A stretch of DNA of 62,000 bases from Phoronis australis (lineage: Eukaryota > Phoronida > Phoronidae): assembly GCA_002633005.1 (NCBI GenBank), contig NMRA01000042.1, forward strand, positions 1-62,000, written 5' to 3'. Shown piece after piece: positions 44,001 through 56,000 of this stretch. Position numbers and translations under genes: made by a program. Below the pieces are notes generated by a model, which saw only the letters and a program-made list of their open reading frames with translations, searched no databases and was not told where the DNA came from. The stretch's first letter is position 1, and every line of letters begins with the position of its first letter.

Positions 44001-47000
44001 CATCCAGAAACCCAACAACGAAGGTTCTGATAGTTTTCAGATTTTTTAGGAAGACACACGGAGTTGACGAAGGCATTAAACTGGAATTGTTGCTTCACCC
44101 GGAGAAGAGCAATATCCTTGGATGAACTAACAGGATCATATCCGGAGTGCTAAAATAATGGAACAAATACTTCAAGAAGTATTGAAATATACATTAAAAG
44201 GAACCTATTTTTAGAAAGGATTGTCTATTCCTCTTAAACTCTGTCAATAAAATCTTCCGTGACAAAAATGACAACTTTTGATTTATACAACTTAGCGTTA
44301 GCCATATTGGAAGTTTTTGCAGGCGTCAGGGAACTGAAAGTTCGTTGTTGCAAGTGACCAGGCTCCTCAATTCGGCTTGTCACGGCGCGCCGTCTTAAGG
44401 ATAAACGAAGTGTCAGTTCTTCTCATGAAACCAGAATTCACATCTCATCTGGGTAAAAAAAAAACTGATGCCGTTTTTAAGCGGCAAGTGGTCTGAATCA
44501 AAAGTTCTGTTTAACGGAATGTTGATTTATAGCTGCAACAAACAGCGACTAAGCTTTGTGTGATTTCTTACCAATATTATCTCTTCAGCGTCTCGCACAG
44601 CTTCAGAGCCGTCATCCTTCCCTAAGTACATTTCTCCGGCGTGAACTTTGAAACGCTGATGATCTGAAACTCTTTAAAACACCTCTAACGTTAAGATATT
44701 TTAGTTTTTTCAGTAAGCCAGAACTCGATAATCAACACGATAACTGTATTCATATTTAGACAAGTTCCACCGAGATTTAGGCAATATTAAAGCTTGGAAA
44801 GCTCTTTTTGGTTAAAAGAGTTTTATTTCAGGTAGTGTTAAACAATTTGCCAATAACTATTTGATAAAAGCACACTAGTTTTATATCGCTACTTTGTAAA
44901 AAAAGCGAATATTTAGAATTTTTACCGCCAACACATTTCGATAACAACACTTTCAGATGCATTTACTGTGTGAAGCAGTGGGCAGCTGATAAAATCCACT
45001 GTGGTGAAATGATGGCTCCGCCGCAGTGATGCCGACCATCCAAGGTGATAGACACCTGCCAAGGCCAGCCCCCTTTTCTTGCATCACTTCCGCCGACTAG
45101 CCTCTTGTTTGGTGGAGGATAGAATGTGTGACCACAGCCGTCTAAAAATAATTGGTGCCTTGTTCATGTACATTCTTTCAGTCAATTTGCCTGGCCTATA
45201 CTGAATTCAGAACAATGTCAACGGATACCTTGTTGTCCATAGTGTTTCGCTAATAAAAGCGATAATCGAGGCAGACATGTACACCTATCAGGGTGATTAA
45301 AGTTGAAATTTAATGTTGAAGACAATTAGAATAGTTACAGATTCATTTCGCAACGAGCAGCTGGATGAAACGAAAATCAAACCACTTCTGTACTATCATG
45401 ACATCGGCCTCATAATGGTTCTATTTACCTTATCAACAAGAACAACGAATCCGAACTAGCCAAATCCGAAACTGCAAAGTCAAAAATTGGCGCATGCGCG
45501 CATTGCCTGTAACCCGAGCTGGTTACTGAAATAGAATCACTTCACAGTGAGGAGTATTATGAGACCAATCTTATGAGGTGCAAACCCTGTTTCTATTTTC
45601 GATTTTAGATAGCTAAAGAAGGCATGAAACTTTAATAACCGTGGCTCATTTTACCTATAACACCATGGCGTTTACAAGGGCCCAGTTATTTAAAGAACGT
45701 TTCTTGCGAGGAAAGCGAGAAAACACGAGTCTGCGTGATGTTGTCATAAAGCGTTCATGGAACGTGTGCCATTAAATATCTAAGAAGGTTAATTGCGATT
45801 ATTATGTTGAACTTCTAATAAAATCTTTGGCAACACTGTACATGTACCTGGTGTAGCTGCCGTACTTGGAGTGACTTGTGAGTTTCCCGGCATGCAACAC
45901 GTGTGTCTCTGGTCTTCACATAGTTTGCCATAAAGAGCGCTTGATACGATCATTTCTCCGTCACAGGATGCTGTGGTGGCCAGGCATTTTCCGCCATATT
46001 TTTCTTTGCACACGGATTTCATGGCTGCAAAGCAAAATCGTATTAGCCAATCTAAAAAGGAGACATGTTTTTTTTTCTCATTCACGACTCGGTGATAAAA
46101 AGCAGAAAAATGAGAATTGACGTTTTCAGACATCTTGAAAAACGGCATTGAGAAAGATGCGATTAAGATGACGACATTTTACGGGCACCATATGCACCTG
46201 TATCACGAATAAATATACCAGGAAACTTGTAAACAAGTTTTACCAATAATTTCTCATCTGCTGTCTGTCAAGTCACGAAAAAATACTTGTTGATAAAAAA
46301 TCGTGACTTTTGGATATCGGTGCAAATAACATATACGCAATGGAAATGTTGTTGGCGGCGAAGATAGTTATGGTGATGCTGGTGGTTGTGACGATGATGG
46401 TGGAGATAACTATTGTGATGGCGAAAATGACGACAGCGGTGTTGATGGTAATGATGAAAGATAATGGTGAAGATGGTGATGATGATGGTGATGGTGATGG
46501 TGATGTGAAGATGATGATGACGGTGATGTTGGTAGAGATGATGGTGGTGGTGGGGGAGATGATGGTGGTCGTCATAATGGTGAAGATGGTGATGGTGGTG
46601 GTGATGACGTTCATGGTGATCAATGATGATTTGTTGTGGTGTCGGTGACTGCTACTGATGACAATGGCGCTTATATGCAGCCTAGTGTACTACTAACCGT
46701 ACACGAATTTATTTTTTAATATGACGTGTGATTCATCTAGTCGGGTATGTGTATCAATCTGCACTACGGCGAGCTTACAATCCCTGCCAATCAAAAGTAA
46801 GTACAAAGCACAAGAGCAAACAGTGCACACAAAACGCAAGGAGTATCAAGGTTAATTCACGTGGACGACGACTTAACTTACAATGACAGCAGGTGCTATC
46901 GGCTGGACACAGGTTCTGACTTTGAATGACCCGTACACAGGACGCCTGGCAAGTTCCTCCAAAGATAGTGCACCATACCTGACTATTCACTGGAAAATCC

Positions 47001-49706
47001 GAACACCATTGAACCAATAAGGGGCAATAAACTCTCTTTCTGTCCTAAGCCCTGAAATCAACTTCAACTTGAATACCGAACAGTTTGAGTATAGTCTAAA
47101 TCACTGAAAGATGGGTTTATAGCTGTTTTCATTTAAATATACCAAGTGATCGATCCTATAGATTTTGACAGCCACTGTTATCAGTCACTCATGTATCTAT
47201 GGTGTCTAAAGGGGACAATCACGATTTTCACGAAAAAGGTCCCGAAAGCCCTAATACAGTATGCCGACGCTATTTTTCCATTGCCAGATTAGGGGAAAGG
47301 GCGGCCACTTGCACCCCTAAATCCTCTTATCAATCGTACTCATACACTGTAGGATAGAAAAATCAATTTGAGCTCCAAAAAATAATTTTCCTTCCGTTAT
47401 GGTATCCCGTGTGCGAAATGAAAGTGTCCTTGTACCCTTGGCACGAATGCCAACCCAGTTAAATTCAAGTCTGCCAAAGATGGTTTTTGTTACTAGCCAT
47501 ACGGCTACTTAAACTAGCGTTAAAATGGGCAATTTTGTGCCAATTCTATTGTTATTCTGTCACTGGCTATACCAGACACCAAGGATGACACATGACACTT
47601 TTGAAAAGTACTTTTATGGAATAATACTTGAAGTTTCATGTAGTTTTTGAGACGAAATCTCGTACTAGCTAAAAATCCACATGTCATTTGACAAAATAGG
47701 AGCATGAAAATGTTTTGTAGTTACGACGCACCAGTGGTTTAAAATGCACGATGTTTGATGACCTTATTCGTACAGTTGTTCCAGACAGCTCCCGATTTCT
47801 TGGTTCGAGTGGGGTGACAGAGAGGCTGTTCTCTTGAAAACCAAAAATCTCTTGGAATAGACGCAGACCTGGCTCCCATTTAAATTGTTTAGCTGATGAA
47901 TTATATACGTGTAGTTGTTGTCTACAGAAATGCAGAGCAGCAGTTCTAGGGCAATGCAATTTTTGTGGGAACCAATCAGTCATAAAACCCAATAAAAGAA
48001 GCTACATGTAGGCAAGTATAAGAAAAATGTATTACGGAACAGTCCTTGATTTGGCGACCTCACTGCAGGTCACCAATGCGACCTCAGATTGTGTTTGGCT
48101 ACGTGGGAAAATCCTAAGTAACCACGAAGTCGCCACTGCGATCAGTCCGGCAATAATATTCCTAAATTCGTTTCAAAGTTTGTGTTGACTTCCAAACTAT
48201 AAATAACTCACAGTTTTCTTACATTTAAATAAATGCTTTGATTTACAATTGCTTCTTTATTTAGAGAACTCAGTGCATTTGTCACCACAGCAGTCAGCAC
48301 ACATCAAACGCGCTTAATTTACAATAATAAGTAAAAAGACAGAAGTAGAAATTGTTCGGCAAAAATCGGGAAAGATCGGTGAACCACGCGCCTCCAGTGA
48401 TATGCGATCGTCTGTGTACTACTATTTCTGCGTTGGCAAAAGGAACTGTATAAGAGAATTGAATGGTACATATTTTACAGGGAGAATTTGAAGAGGCATG
48501 CGCAAGTTTCTGAGAACGAACAAACTTTTTATTGGACGATTTCGACGTGTTTTCGCGACATCAGATTTTGTTTGGTGAATTGGGATTTTCGTCAAGTCGC
48601 TAAATACATGTACGACGTGGCGCCAAGCTAGGTGCAGAGTTCATTTTAGGGCACGTCGGTGCGCTACTGGCATACATGTAGTATCGGTTGACGCACTAAA
48701 TAGGAGACGGTACGCTCAAGTGGCGCAAGAAACTAATTAGAGTCACACACTGATAAGAACATTGCTGCCTGATCTGAACGATCAAATTTAATATAATGTT
48801 CCTTACTTCAATACTTGTCCAATCCACTGAAAAACTAACTTCAAGCAAGTTTTCTTAATACTTCACTCCTTGCTTCAAGTTTGTTCAAAACAAATCTCGG
48901 AGCTCATAATTTCCTGCATGAAACAGTTTAAGTCCCGTAACATACAGTACGTAGCACGAGATAACTCAGTCCAGCGAAGTCACATGCGACATGTTCCGTA
49001 CTGCTTTTGGAGAGCATACGACAAAACAACCAACAGAATGAACCTTAAAGCTAGTTTATACACTTCAAAGAAAAGTTCATAATTTTAACATGTTTGCACA
49101 CATTCAACCTTCATCGTCTCACGATTACTGGTTTCGAAGAATGCATGTTGAACAGGTCACTGGCCCAAGATCTGCAGTACCTAAAACGAACACCTAAGAC
49201 ACTGTCGGGCACTGTACGTGCATACATGTACATTCAATAGGCATTTATGTAGATAACTTATCTGGGTAAAAGGCGCAACTGAAGAATTCTATTGGTCGAG
49301 TACCTCGTACGTCACATAACCCGCATCACACAATGTTTTCCCCAGAGCCATGTCACGATACTTACTGGACACGGTTCCATGATGTCCGGTGGATCGTTTT
49401 CGCCAAGTAACTCGTTCTTAAAAACATTCTGCAACTATCAAGCGACTTCATATTCTTATCGTTCCTGTATGTTGTCTGTCTGCAGTAACTAATTTGCCCA
49501 TTAGCAAATGACAGAGATAAGTACACATGACAAGCCTGCAATTTCCACTTTAAATTTCACGAGAATATTTTTCAAATATACAATGTAATTGCCACCATCT
49601 TAAAGATCAATTTTCGTAATTTTGACGAAAAAACAAACTCACTCTTTCGGTATTTACCTGATTTTATGTCCACAGCCCCTAACGCAAAGAGCGCTAATAT
49701 TATCAT
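38084..49706 (-). CDS. Secreted elastase/chymotrypsin-like serine protease with two six-cysteine modules (gene A)
   Basis: Eight exons, all GT-AG with consistent phases: 49706-49658, 46989-46882, 46024-45848, 45141-44967, 44671-44572, 44149-43987, 42977-42844 and 38245-38084 (TAA). They encode 355 residues. A signal peptide ([16 protein letters not shown]) is followed by module 1 (Cys 23-51, C-x6-C-x3-C-x9-C-x5-CC) and module 2 (Cys 58-96, C-x7-C-x6-C-x14-C-x6-CC). A short Ser/Thr/Pro linker leads to a trypsin-fold domain activated at R125|LVGG. The triad is His166 (SAAHC), Asp215 (SKDIALL) and Ser305 (GDSGGP). Gly occupies the S1-base position (GTCRGDSGG) and the end reads PNVFTRVS, so specificity should be chymotrypsin/elastase-like, not tryptic. 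Propeptide Cys114 can pair with the Cys of VNSVCLP, keeping modules tethered after activation. The 4.6-kb last intron holds a LINE tail and a long foldback. The role is unknown; digestion or immunity are guesses. Confidence 0.88.
39560..40150 (+). mobile_element. 5'-truncated LINE, 3' end with zf-RVT domain
   Basis: A 139-codon open segment ending at 39988 carries text typical of the C-terminus of CR1/jockey-like LINE polyproteins: [20 protein letters not shown], then [21 protein letters not shown]. These form a C..C...H...C zinc knuckle. It is followed by an AT-rich microsatellite-like tail (ataataaataaatataataata) at about 40134-40155. Lies antisense in the last intron of protease gene A. 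Reverse transcriptase core is absent. Confidence 0.7.
40425..41645. repeat. Long foldback: ~470-520-bp inverted arms around a ~230-bp spacer
   Basis: The left arm (about 40430-40895) and right arm (about 41125-41645) align as inverted, diverged copies along their full length. Shared blocks include 'attcttc/ttt.atcaactgttctt', 'gtcacaacaaat', 'atggcgcgtgcg', 'cttaaacggct' and 'cagattttgcatgcac'. Open frames on both strands here are non-coding mirror products. It has no transposase. It sits in the last intron of protease gene A, and an RNA transcript would fold into a long hairpin. Confidence 0.8.
43044..43183. repeat. GC-rich hairpin repeat, two adjacent copies
   Basis: First copy 43044-43112 (CATGGGCGGCTCAGC ... 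TGCGCGCTGCCCAT). The second copy begins at about 43118 (GGCCGGCGCAGCACTG) and runs to about 43183 with a ggggcta/tagcccc stem. Same family as 50-119, 2172-2242 and 12985-13120. Lies in the intron between protease A exons 6 and 7. Confidence 0.6.
45848..46024 (-). other. Protease A module-2 exon (six-cysteine, phase 1-1)
   Basis: A single exon flanked by phase-1 introns on both sides (acceptor ttttgctttgcag; donor CCAG|GTACAT). It encodes one complete six-cysteine module with KEKYGGK between Cys1 and Cys2, plus a Thr/Pro-rich linker. It resembles the paralogous exon at 58842-59066 (EDKYNGV in the same place). Confidence 0.8.
46370..46632 (+). repeat. GAT/GGT trinucleotide-rich low-complexity tract
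   Basis: Imperfect GATGATGGTGATGGT array on plus. It lies in the intron between the two module exons of protease A. Long open frames on both strands here are artefacts of the triplet period. Confidence 0.85.
46882..46989 (-). other. Protease A module-1 exon (beta-defensin-spaced, phase 1-1)
   Basis: A 108-bp exon between acceptor 'ggattttccag' and donor CATT|GTAAGT. It encodes a compact module with [13 protein letters not shown], nine residues, C, five residues, CC. Both flanking introns are phase 1. The cysteine spacing and the GGxC before Cys2 match the beta-defensin pattern; homology to defensins is not proven. Confidence 0.75.
47018..49657. other. First intron of protease gene A, nothing else recognised
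   Basis: No additional module-type exon with six cysteines and phase 1-1 borders was found on the minus strand. No other family recognised. Short open frames have no motif. Confidence 0.45.
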
Positions 49707-52700
49707 GGTTGTATCATATCGTGTTAACGTTTTAAAAGTTATGCTGTTTGAATCATCCGGCTTACATCTACAAGTACAAGTACCTTTCGCGAGTATTCGT
49801 GGGAATCTAACAGCTTCCGGGTTATCAGCTGTCGTCTGCGTTGCTGTAGTAGCCCGCGTGTATGGACCGCCCCCGATCCTGGAATATGTCTCAACTTCTA
49901 CTTACATGTAATTTAAATTAACTCGTCTGTTCTGGCCCATTTTGTCCAGTTTGACCCATTGCCTGTTACAGGTATGTCACTATTGGCTATTACGTTCATT
50001 TTCACACAAGACAGATTTGATCCAATAGTATAAGTTGAACGACGTACAGTTCACATTTCGCAAAATTTTTTGGCCGTTTACATACCCAGGGATCGCTGCT
50101 GAAATATAAATATTTGATTAATTGGCTTGAAATCCCAATACTTGAACCTAATAACCTTACTAAAATTCGCGTTCAAACACTCCCGGCATGTTGGAAAGGT
50201 AACCACGGTGCGTTCAAGCAGTGTACATGTACATGTACATAGACAATGAATGATCCGGGACTCCTCCACTGTCTACTCTGGTGCGAGTTGTGGTACGAAA
50301 TTTTCCAAATTTCTCCAAATATTTTACCAACACATGGAAACTCGATACAAAGGGAACTTGCCCTTTACTTCGATCAACGGTCAGCCAGGTCGCACATCAG
50401 GAGATACTGCAGGTTCAGGCCCAAGGACCCCGAATTTGAAGACAGCTCAGCTAGTTTAAGCAAACATGACGCTACTTTGTACATTGTCAACTATACTTCC
50501 AGATCATCACCACCGACAGGTGGATCACCACCGACCGACAGGTGGTGAACTGATAAACCATTGCTTATATCGTCAAGCGCTCTATCGAGATAATTGTAAC
50601 CACAAAAAACATTACGGCGTTTTGCCGTTGCTCCCATCTTGTTCAATTCTATAGCCCAACAACAAGTTGGGAAGTTTACCCCTGTAGCCAATATCTTACA
50701 CAACTGATTAACTCCATTCTGGCATTTATGGATGGCCAGCTCTCTTTTGTTCGATAATTGCTCTAGTCTCCAATAAGATCGTATCTACTCTGACTGGGCT
50801 GTGCTGATAAACATAAACATTAAGTTATAACATATCTGAACATAAACCAATAGCATTTCTGAAGTCTTCGTCAAATGGTGATCATGTTTAGATTTTGAAT
50901 CGCCAAAATCGCCACGACAATCTATTCTTTCCGAATACACCAATTAACTCTGAGCTTGGCTGTGTTTACACGTGATCTGTAATATGCCTGGTAGATAATT
51001 GGCCTGCTTGTTGTCATAACAGACAAAAGACTGTGCTTGGCAGTTAACAAAGAAGCTACGTGTAGATGATACCTATACGTCTGGTAAAGTCACTGAACGG
51101 GAAAACGCTGTCAGGACGATTCAGCTGTATACCAGAAGTGTATCGGAAGTTCAAGCTACGATGTACAAATATACTTTAGTCTTCATTGAGTAAACTAAAT
51201 TAGTTACGGATGCTACAGTTTATGGTATAACAAAGTCTATGCCAATTACGACTCAGTGCTTACTACCCAAAACCACGGGATTTGGGTTTTAGTTTCTAGG
51301 CATGTTTTCATTTCATGAAAACCATGATAGCCCTTCATGAAAAACTACATTTAAAAAACAATTTCCAGCAGGTTCTTGAAAACTGTGCAATAATTTTGTA
51401 TCTGAAAGTTTCATTTGAATCTTATTATACCTTTACAGTATGAGATATGATGCTGCAAATGTAGTCAGATTTGGTCACTTCGTCGAGCAAAATGGTCCAT
51501 TTTACTCATCTTAAGAGGATTGTACCCTGAAAGAAGACCCATACGGCCAATACCCTGCTGGTCCCCTGTAAAGAACCGGTCCGTCACTTTGCATCAATAT
51601 ACATGTAGCCTTCCAGATGGTGATCAAAGGACTCTTCATATGGGCAGGTGCAAATTGTTGGCGGCTGAGGGAGCAGGAGCACTGGGTGGCGACCAAGCGA
51701 TGGGAAATTGTGGCGACAAGGCGTCAGTTTCCGGTTTGTATTTGCGGCGGCTGTGATCCAGGTAATAGCTGATCAAGCCTCAGGCCCCAAATCCGTGGAC
51801 CCGTCACTAACTTTTTCAAACCAAACATAACTCTTGAATTCTACTTCATACATCATCAGAAGTATTAAACCCTTCACATAATGGCCGTAAATGCTTGAAT
51901 CCCAGCAATCTTGGTATGATGTTTTAAGATTTTTTTTCAATTTGTGTACTTGTAATCAAGAAATAAATGTAAAATATAATAAACGTTGTGTGACGTCATC
52001 AGTTGAAATTCGGTCTTCGCCAATGTGTTGTTATACACCAGCTGTAAGCCGGAGAGGTCCCGAAAAATGTTGAATAATGCCTGAGAAGAGTATTATGAAA
52101 AAGCGTGTGTGCAGATAATGCTGTAATACATGTAGCAGTAGGACAGACAATATTTCAGTTTTTTGTGTTTCAAAAAGCCCTTTTAAAAGAGTCTCCCAGA
52201 AATGGCACACGTTTGTGCGTCGGAAACGGTGTGGCAGTACACGGTGTAGCAAGCGATGGATCATTTCAGGTTCAACGCTGTGCCACGGCTCACCCTATTT
52301 CGAAAAATCGTGCTGAGATCCGCCGACGAAACGGAGATTTGATGAAAGTTAATCCAACGTGCATTTGATGGTCACGCACGGCTTCAAACACGCAAAGTCT
52401 GCCCATATGACGAGGTCTAACTTATTATTTTTTTCATCTAAACTATGAGTGTCTTCTTCAAATCTATCTCTAGCCTATGGCTGTCTTCATAATACTCGTC
52501 ATGTTCGTTCACTGAAATTTTCGTAACTTACAAAATCAGTTCTGTCCGCTATTGCATATTTGCTTAGCTATGACCGACCAACGTCTTCCTCTGATGACAT
52601 CACGTGGCGGGAAACGAAACAACGTAGTTTTTCTTTAAAACTCTAAAATGTCAGAAATGCAAAAATCCATTGTAGGAACGCTTTAACATACCTCATTTAA

Positions 52701-53029
52701 AAAGTTGAATTTTTTCTTCTGAAAGAAAAGCAGAATCGTAGGAAAATGTTCCCAAACATAAGGGCAACCTTCCAATAGTGGTCGCCTCAGATGTGAGTCT
52801 AGTGCTGCATTTCGTTGACTCACACTTATGTATAAAACACAAGATCACGCATTCCTTAGCGAGATATCGCCATTTATTGCAAGCGGAGCCTATATGTGAT
52901 GGCATTGTTTTTTTCTTGCGATCTAATTTTCCTGAATCAGTACGTGAGCAATCTCTGACGTGGTAAAATAAATAACAAAACGCAACACACAAACGTTGAT
53001 TACTTCTCAGTATATTGATTGAAGCGTAT
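49707..53029. other. Intergenic region between tandem protease genes A and B
   Basis: Holds the presumed promoter and 5' UTR of gene A and the 3' UTR of gene B. A TTTATT (minus AATAAA) at 52873-52878, about 150 bp past the gene B stop, is a possible polyadenylation signal. A short (ACATGT)n run lies at 50223-50240, and a dispersed-repeat copy at 51330-51490. No convincing coding exon; frames at 50246-50548 and 51520-51756 are unrecognised. Confidence 0.45.
51330..51490 (+). repeat. Dispersed repeat, copy 3
   Basis: Shows 'atagcccttcatgaaaa', 'aacaatttccagcaggttctt', 'tgaaagtttcatttgaatc' and 'gtcagatttggtcac', matching the order in the copies at 22440 and 34075. Strongly diverged. Confidence 0.35.
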
Positions 53030-56000
53030 TTACAGTCCAGATTGCTGTTTAATCCAATCTCTGTAGTAACTGACACGCGTGAAAACGTTAGGCAATCCAC
53101 GCGTTACGCAGTCTTGACTTCCCCATGACGTCACGCCGGCAAGTTTGTAGGCGCCGTTTTCTTCGCACACCATCGGTCCGCCACTGTCACCCTGAGAAAA
53201 ATAACGCCTGTGTTGTTTATTAAGTGGTACGATAATGAGCCTTTTGTGACAAGAAACGAAGTGATAGAGCTCGAATATCTTTATCCACAAGATGACAAGA
53301 ACTCTTTATAATAGGTACAGTTTCGGATGTTTGGCCCGAGGACTCGGTCACCTCTGAGGTAATGGGAAACTATGTGGGTAAGCCGTTGAAAACCTGTAGA
53401 TTTTGAACATACGGAAGTACATGAAAAAGCTTCCGATAAAGTAGTGTAACGCGTTTAGGAACCTCTGTGTATGGTGAAAAGATGTATCACAGATTGTACC
53501 TTGTATATATACAGATGGCTTCAGAATAAACTTTGTCGAAATCGAGAAAACTTACTGTAGTGCAATACATTTAACAGGCGCAATAATGTCACATTGTACT
53601 GACTACTCTAGTCATAAACGCTGCAAAATGTTATTTTATTGAGGCAAAAGTTCGGCTAAATCTCCAAGCATTACTGGAAAACAATTCGTCACAGGTTGAC
53701 GAAGTCCGATAGAGTTCTGTCGAAGTTTGTTCAGGTCATTTTGAAAACTGCTGCACATGTACTTTTCACGCCCACGTCGTCTGTATGGGGGAAATGAACA
53801 GTTAGGCTGCAGCCGAGGCCAATTCTATGCTGCCTATAAAGTCAAATTCTAGAATTAAGCCAGGATTGGGGACAGTTTTGAGGCAAGAGTTGTATATAGG
53901 CTCAGTGAATCTAGCTTGTTTGTGTTTGTGTTTGTGTTGGTAATAAGAAAAGTCTAGTGGTTTGGTTGTAGAGGGATCTGTCTTCAAAATGGCGGCTCCC
54001 TGTAGCATTAATTTTGTGCACCGCTTAGAAACGACTAAGAAACAACCCAAAATTGCAAGAAATTGTTAGTTGACAGTCCGTTTGTACCACATTTTTGGAA
54101 TAGGTAAAACATTTGCCTTTAGAATCGAAAGCTGGTTTATGTCGCCCATCGGCTGGAAAGTGGTGGTTTCGGGGCGAAAAGTGTTAATGTTGTGTTGTTT
54201 ATTGCCCTCTTTTTTTCTTAGCCAACCTTGCTTTTCAGTAGAATCAATTTAAAGGGGGGTAATTATGCAATACGGAATAAAGTGTTTGTGCGCATCTGTA
54301 AGGTTTTTGATGCGAAATGACTCAAAACGTTTTGTTGGTGTGCATACTGTTTTCAATAGAGTGAAAAAGTTGACAAGTCCTTTGATGTGTGGGCAAAACC
54401 TAGTGAGAACTGACCTGTGCCTCGTAAGTTGTGAGGTATGATTTCTTGGCAATTTGACAGTTTTTGATTTTGGGATTATGTCATTTGTTGTTGAGGCGTT
54501 TTCAAACGTTACATGTTTATCGGTTTCTTAATGCTGGTAACGTCGAAAGTGGTACATGTACTTTTTGGTTGTTACTACTACACAAGCATGCTAAATTTTA
54601 TACCCTGCAGGCGCCTTCCGTTCCGTCACCGAAGCAGATCATGCCGTCACCAATTTTGCCACGCCATTGCCAGTTACAATTCCTGTTGCTTGAGGTTCGT
54701 CCGTAAAACTGTTGCATGTGATACTGGTCTTCAGTGCCTGAAATCAAGAAACAAATTAGAGCTCTTTTCAGCATCACCACCATCTCGTCATTATTGCTGT
54801 CACCTTCTTGCTTTTTGTCTCCTCATCCTCATCGCCATTTTTGTCGTCCTCATTCTCGTCATTATCGTTATCTTAATCATGATCATCATCATCATTGACG
54901 TGAGCATTATTTACTATCGTTTTAACCGTCACTGTCCCAATCATCATCATGGTCGCCATCGTCGTCATTGCCGTCGTCAACACCATGAATGTCATGATCT
55001 TTAACATTAGCACAACCATCATCATCATCTTCGGCTGTTTCGTCGTCACCATCACAAATGATTGCAATTCCTCAGAATTTTAATTTTTAAAGTGCGATCT
55101 TAGTAAATTATTTCCAAACACCTTTTAACGTGTGATTAAAATCACAGTCTACCATCAGGCAAATTCCTAGAAGCGAACCTGTGGAAATGAAATGACTGTG
55201 ATATCGTGACAAACATTAACGCAGGCCAACATCTCTGAAATCACTGGGTTGCAATGAATTACTTAGAAATATATATTTGCATATACATGTTATCAGTAAT
55301 GATCTGTTTTCAGAGGTTGTGTGCCCTTTCTGTGGACAGTATAACTTGGTTCAAATGCTAGGCATCATCAACACACCAATGTTTCCTACTTGGCTACTGA
55401 CGTCTGCAACTTCTCTCAGGGAAAGCCTGATGACTACCTCGACCTTCGGTCTCGGTCGATACGGGCACAAATGCCGTTGTTTTCATCTTTGCTACCTCTT
55501 TTCAAGAAATAAATTGTTACTTTTGAAACTGTTTCTTTTACAAGTGAAAAGTTGCAACCTAACGCGCAAGTACATACATATAGGATGTGATCCGCCACGT
55601 GAACAGTCTGAGTGAAGTACTTAAAAAATCTGCGGAAAAAATGAAAGAAACTTAGGAATTCGAAGCGTATGGGATAAATACAAATTGGGTCGAGGTCAAT
55701 ACGCGGAATAACGCCGAATGGGATATTCCTTCATGTACACCTGTACAGTGTATGTATGTGCGTGTACATGTATGTACATGCGTTTAAAATCAATGCTTTA
55801 TGCACTTGGCCCGGCTTAGGTGGCCTTCGCACATCGGATGACGCATTTCTTGCATTGAGACTCCTGTAATCCCTCTTTATGAAACGGTTAACTTTCACAA
55901 TTTAAATATATATACATATATGTATCACAACATACAGTTGTATAGTCAAGTTACTTTTATCGTTCCCGCTGATTCATTCAAGCCAACATTTTTTATGGTT

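Noticed and set aside
46273-46648. Open frames of about 115 codons on both strands rich in Met/Val/Asp or Ile/Thr
   Set aside because: They are readouts of the GAT/GGT triplet repeat; triplet periodicity keeps all frames open.
50246-50548. 100-codon plus-strand frame with a Pro/Gly/Ser-rich end
   Set aside because: Overlapping alternative frame of similar length, short tandem repeat at its end (caccgacaggtgg), no family match; left unassigned.
54513-55067. 163-codon plus-strand frame and minus-strand Met-rich frame
   Set aside because: The 5' part is antisense to protease B exon 5 and the rest is a CAT/CGT triplet tract.
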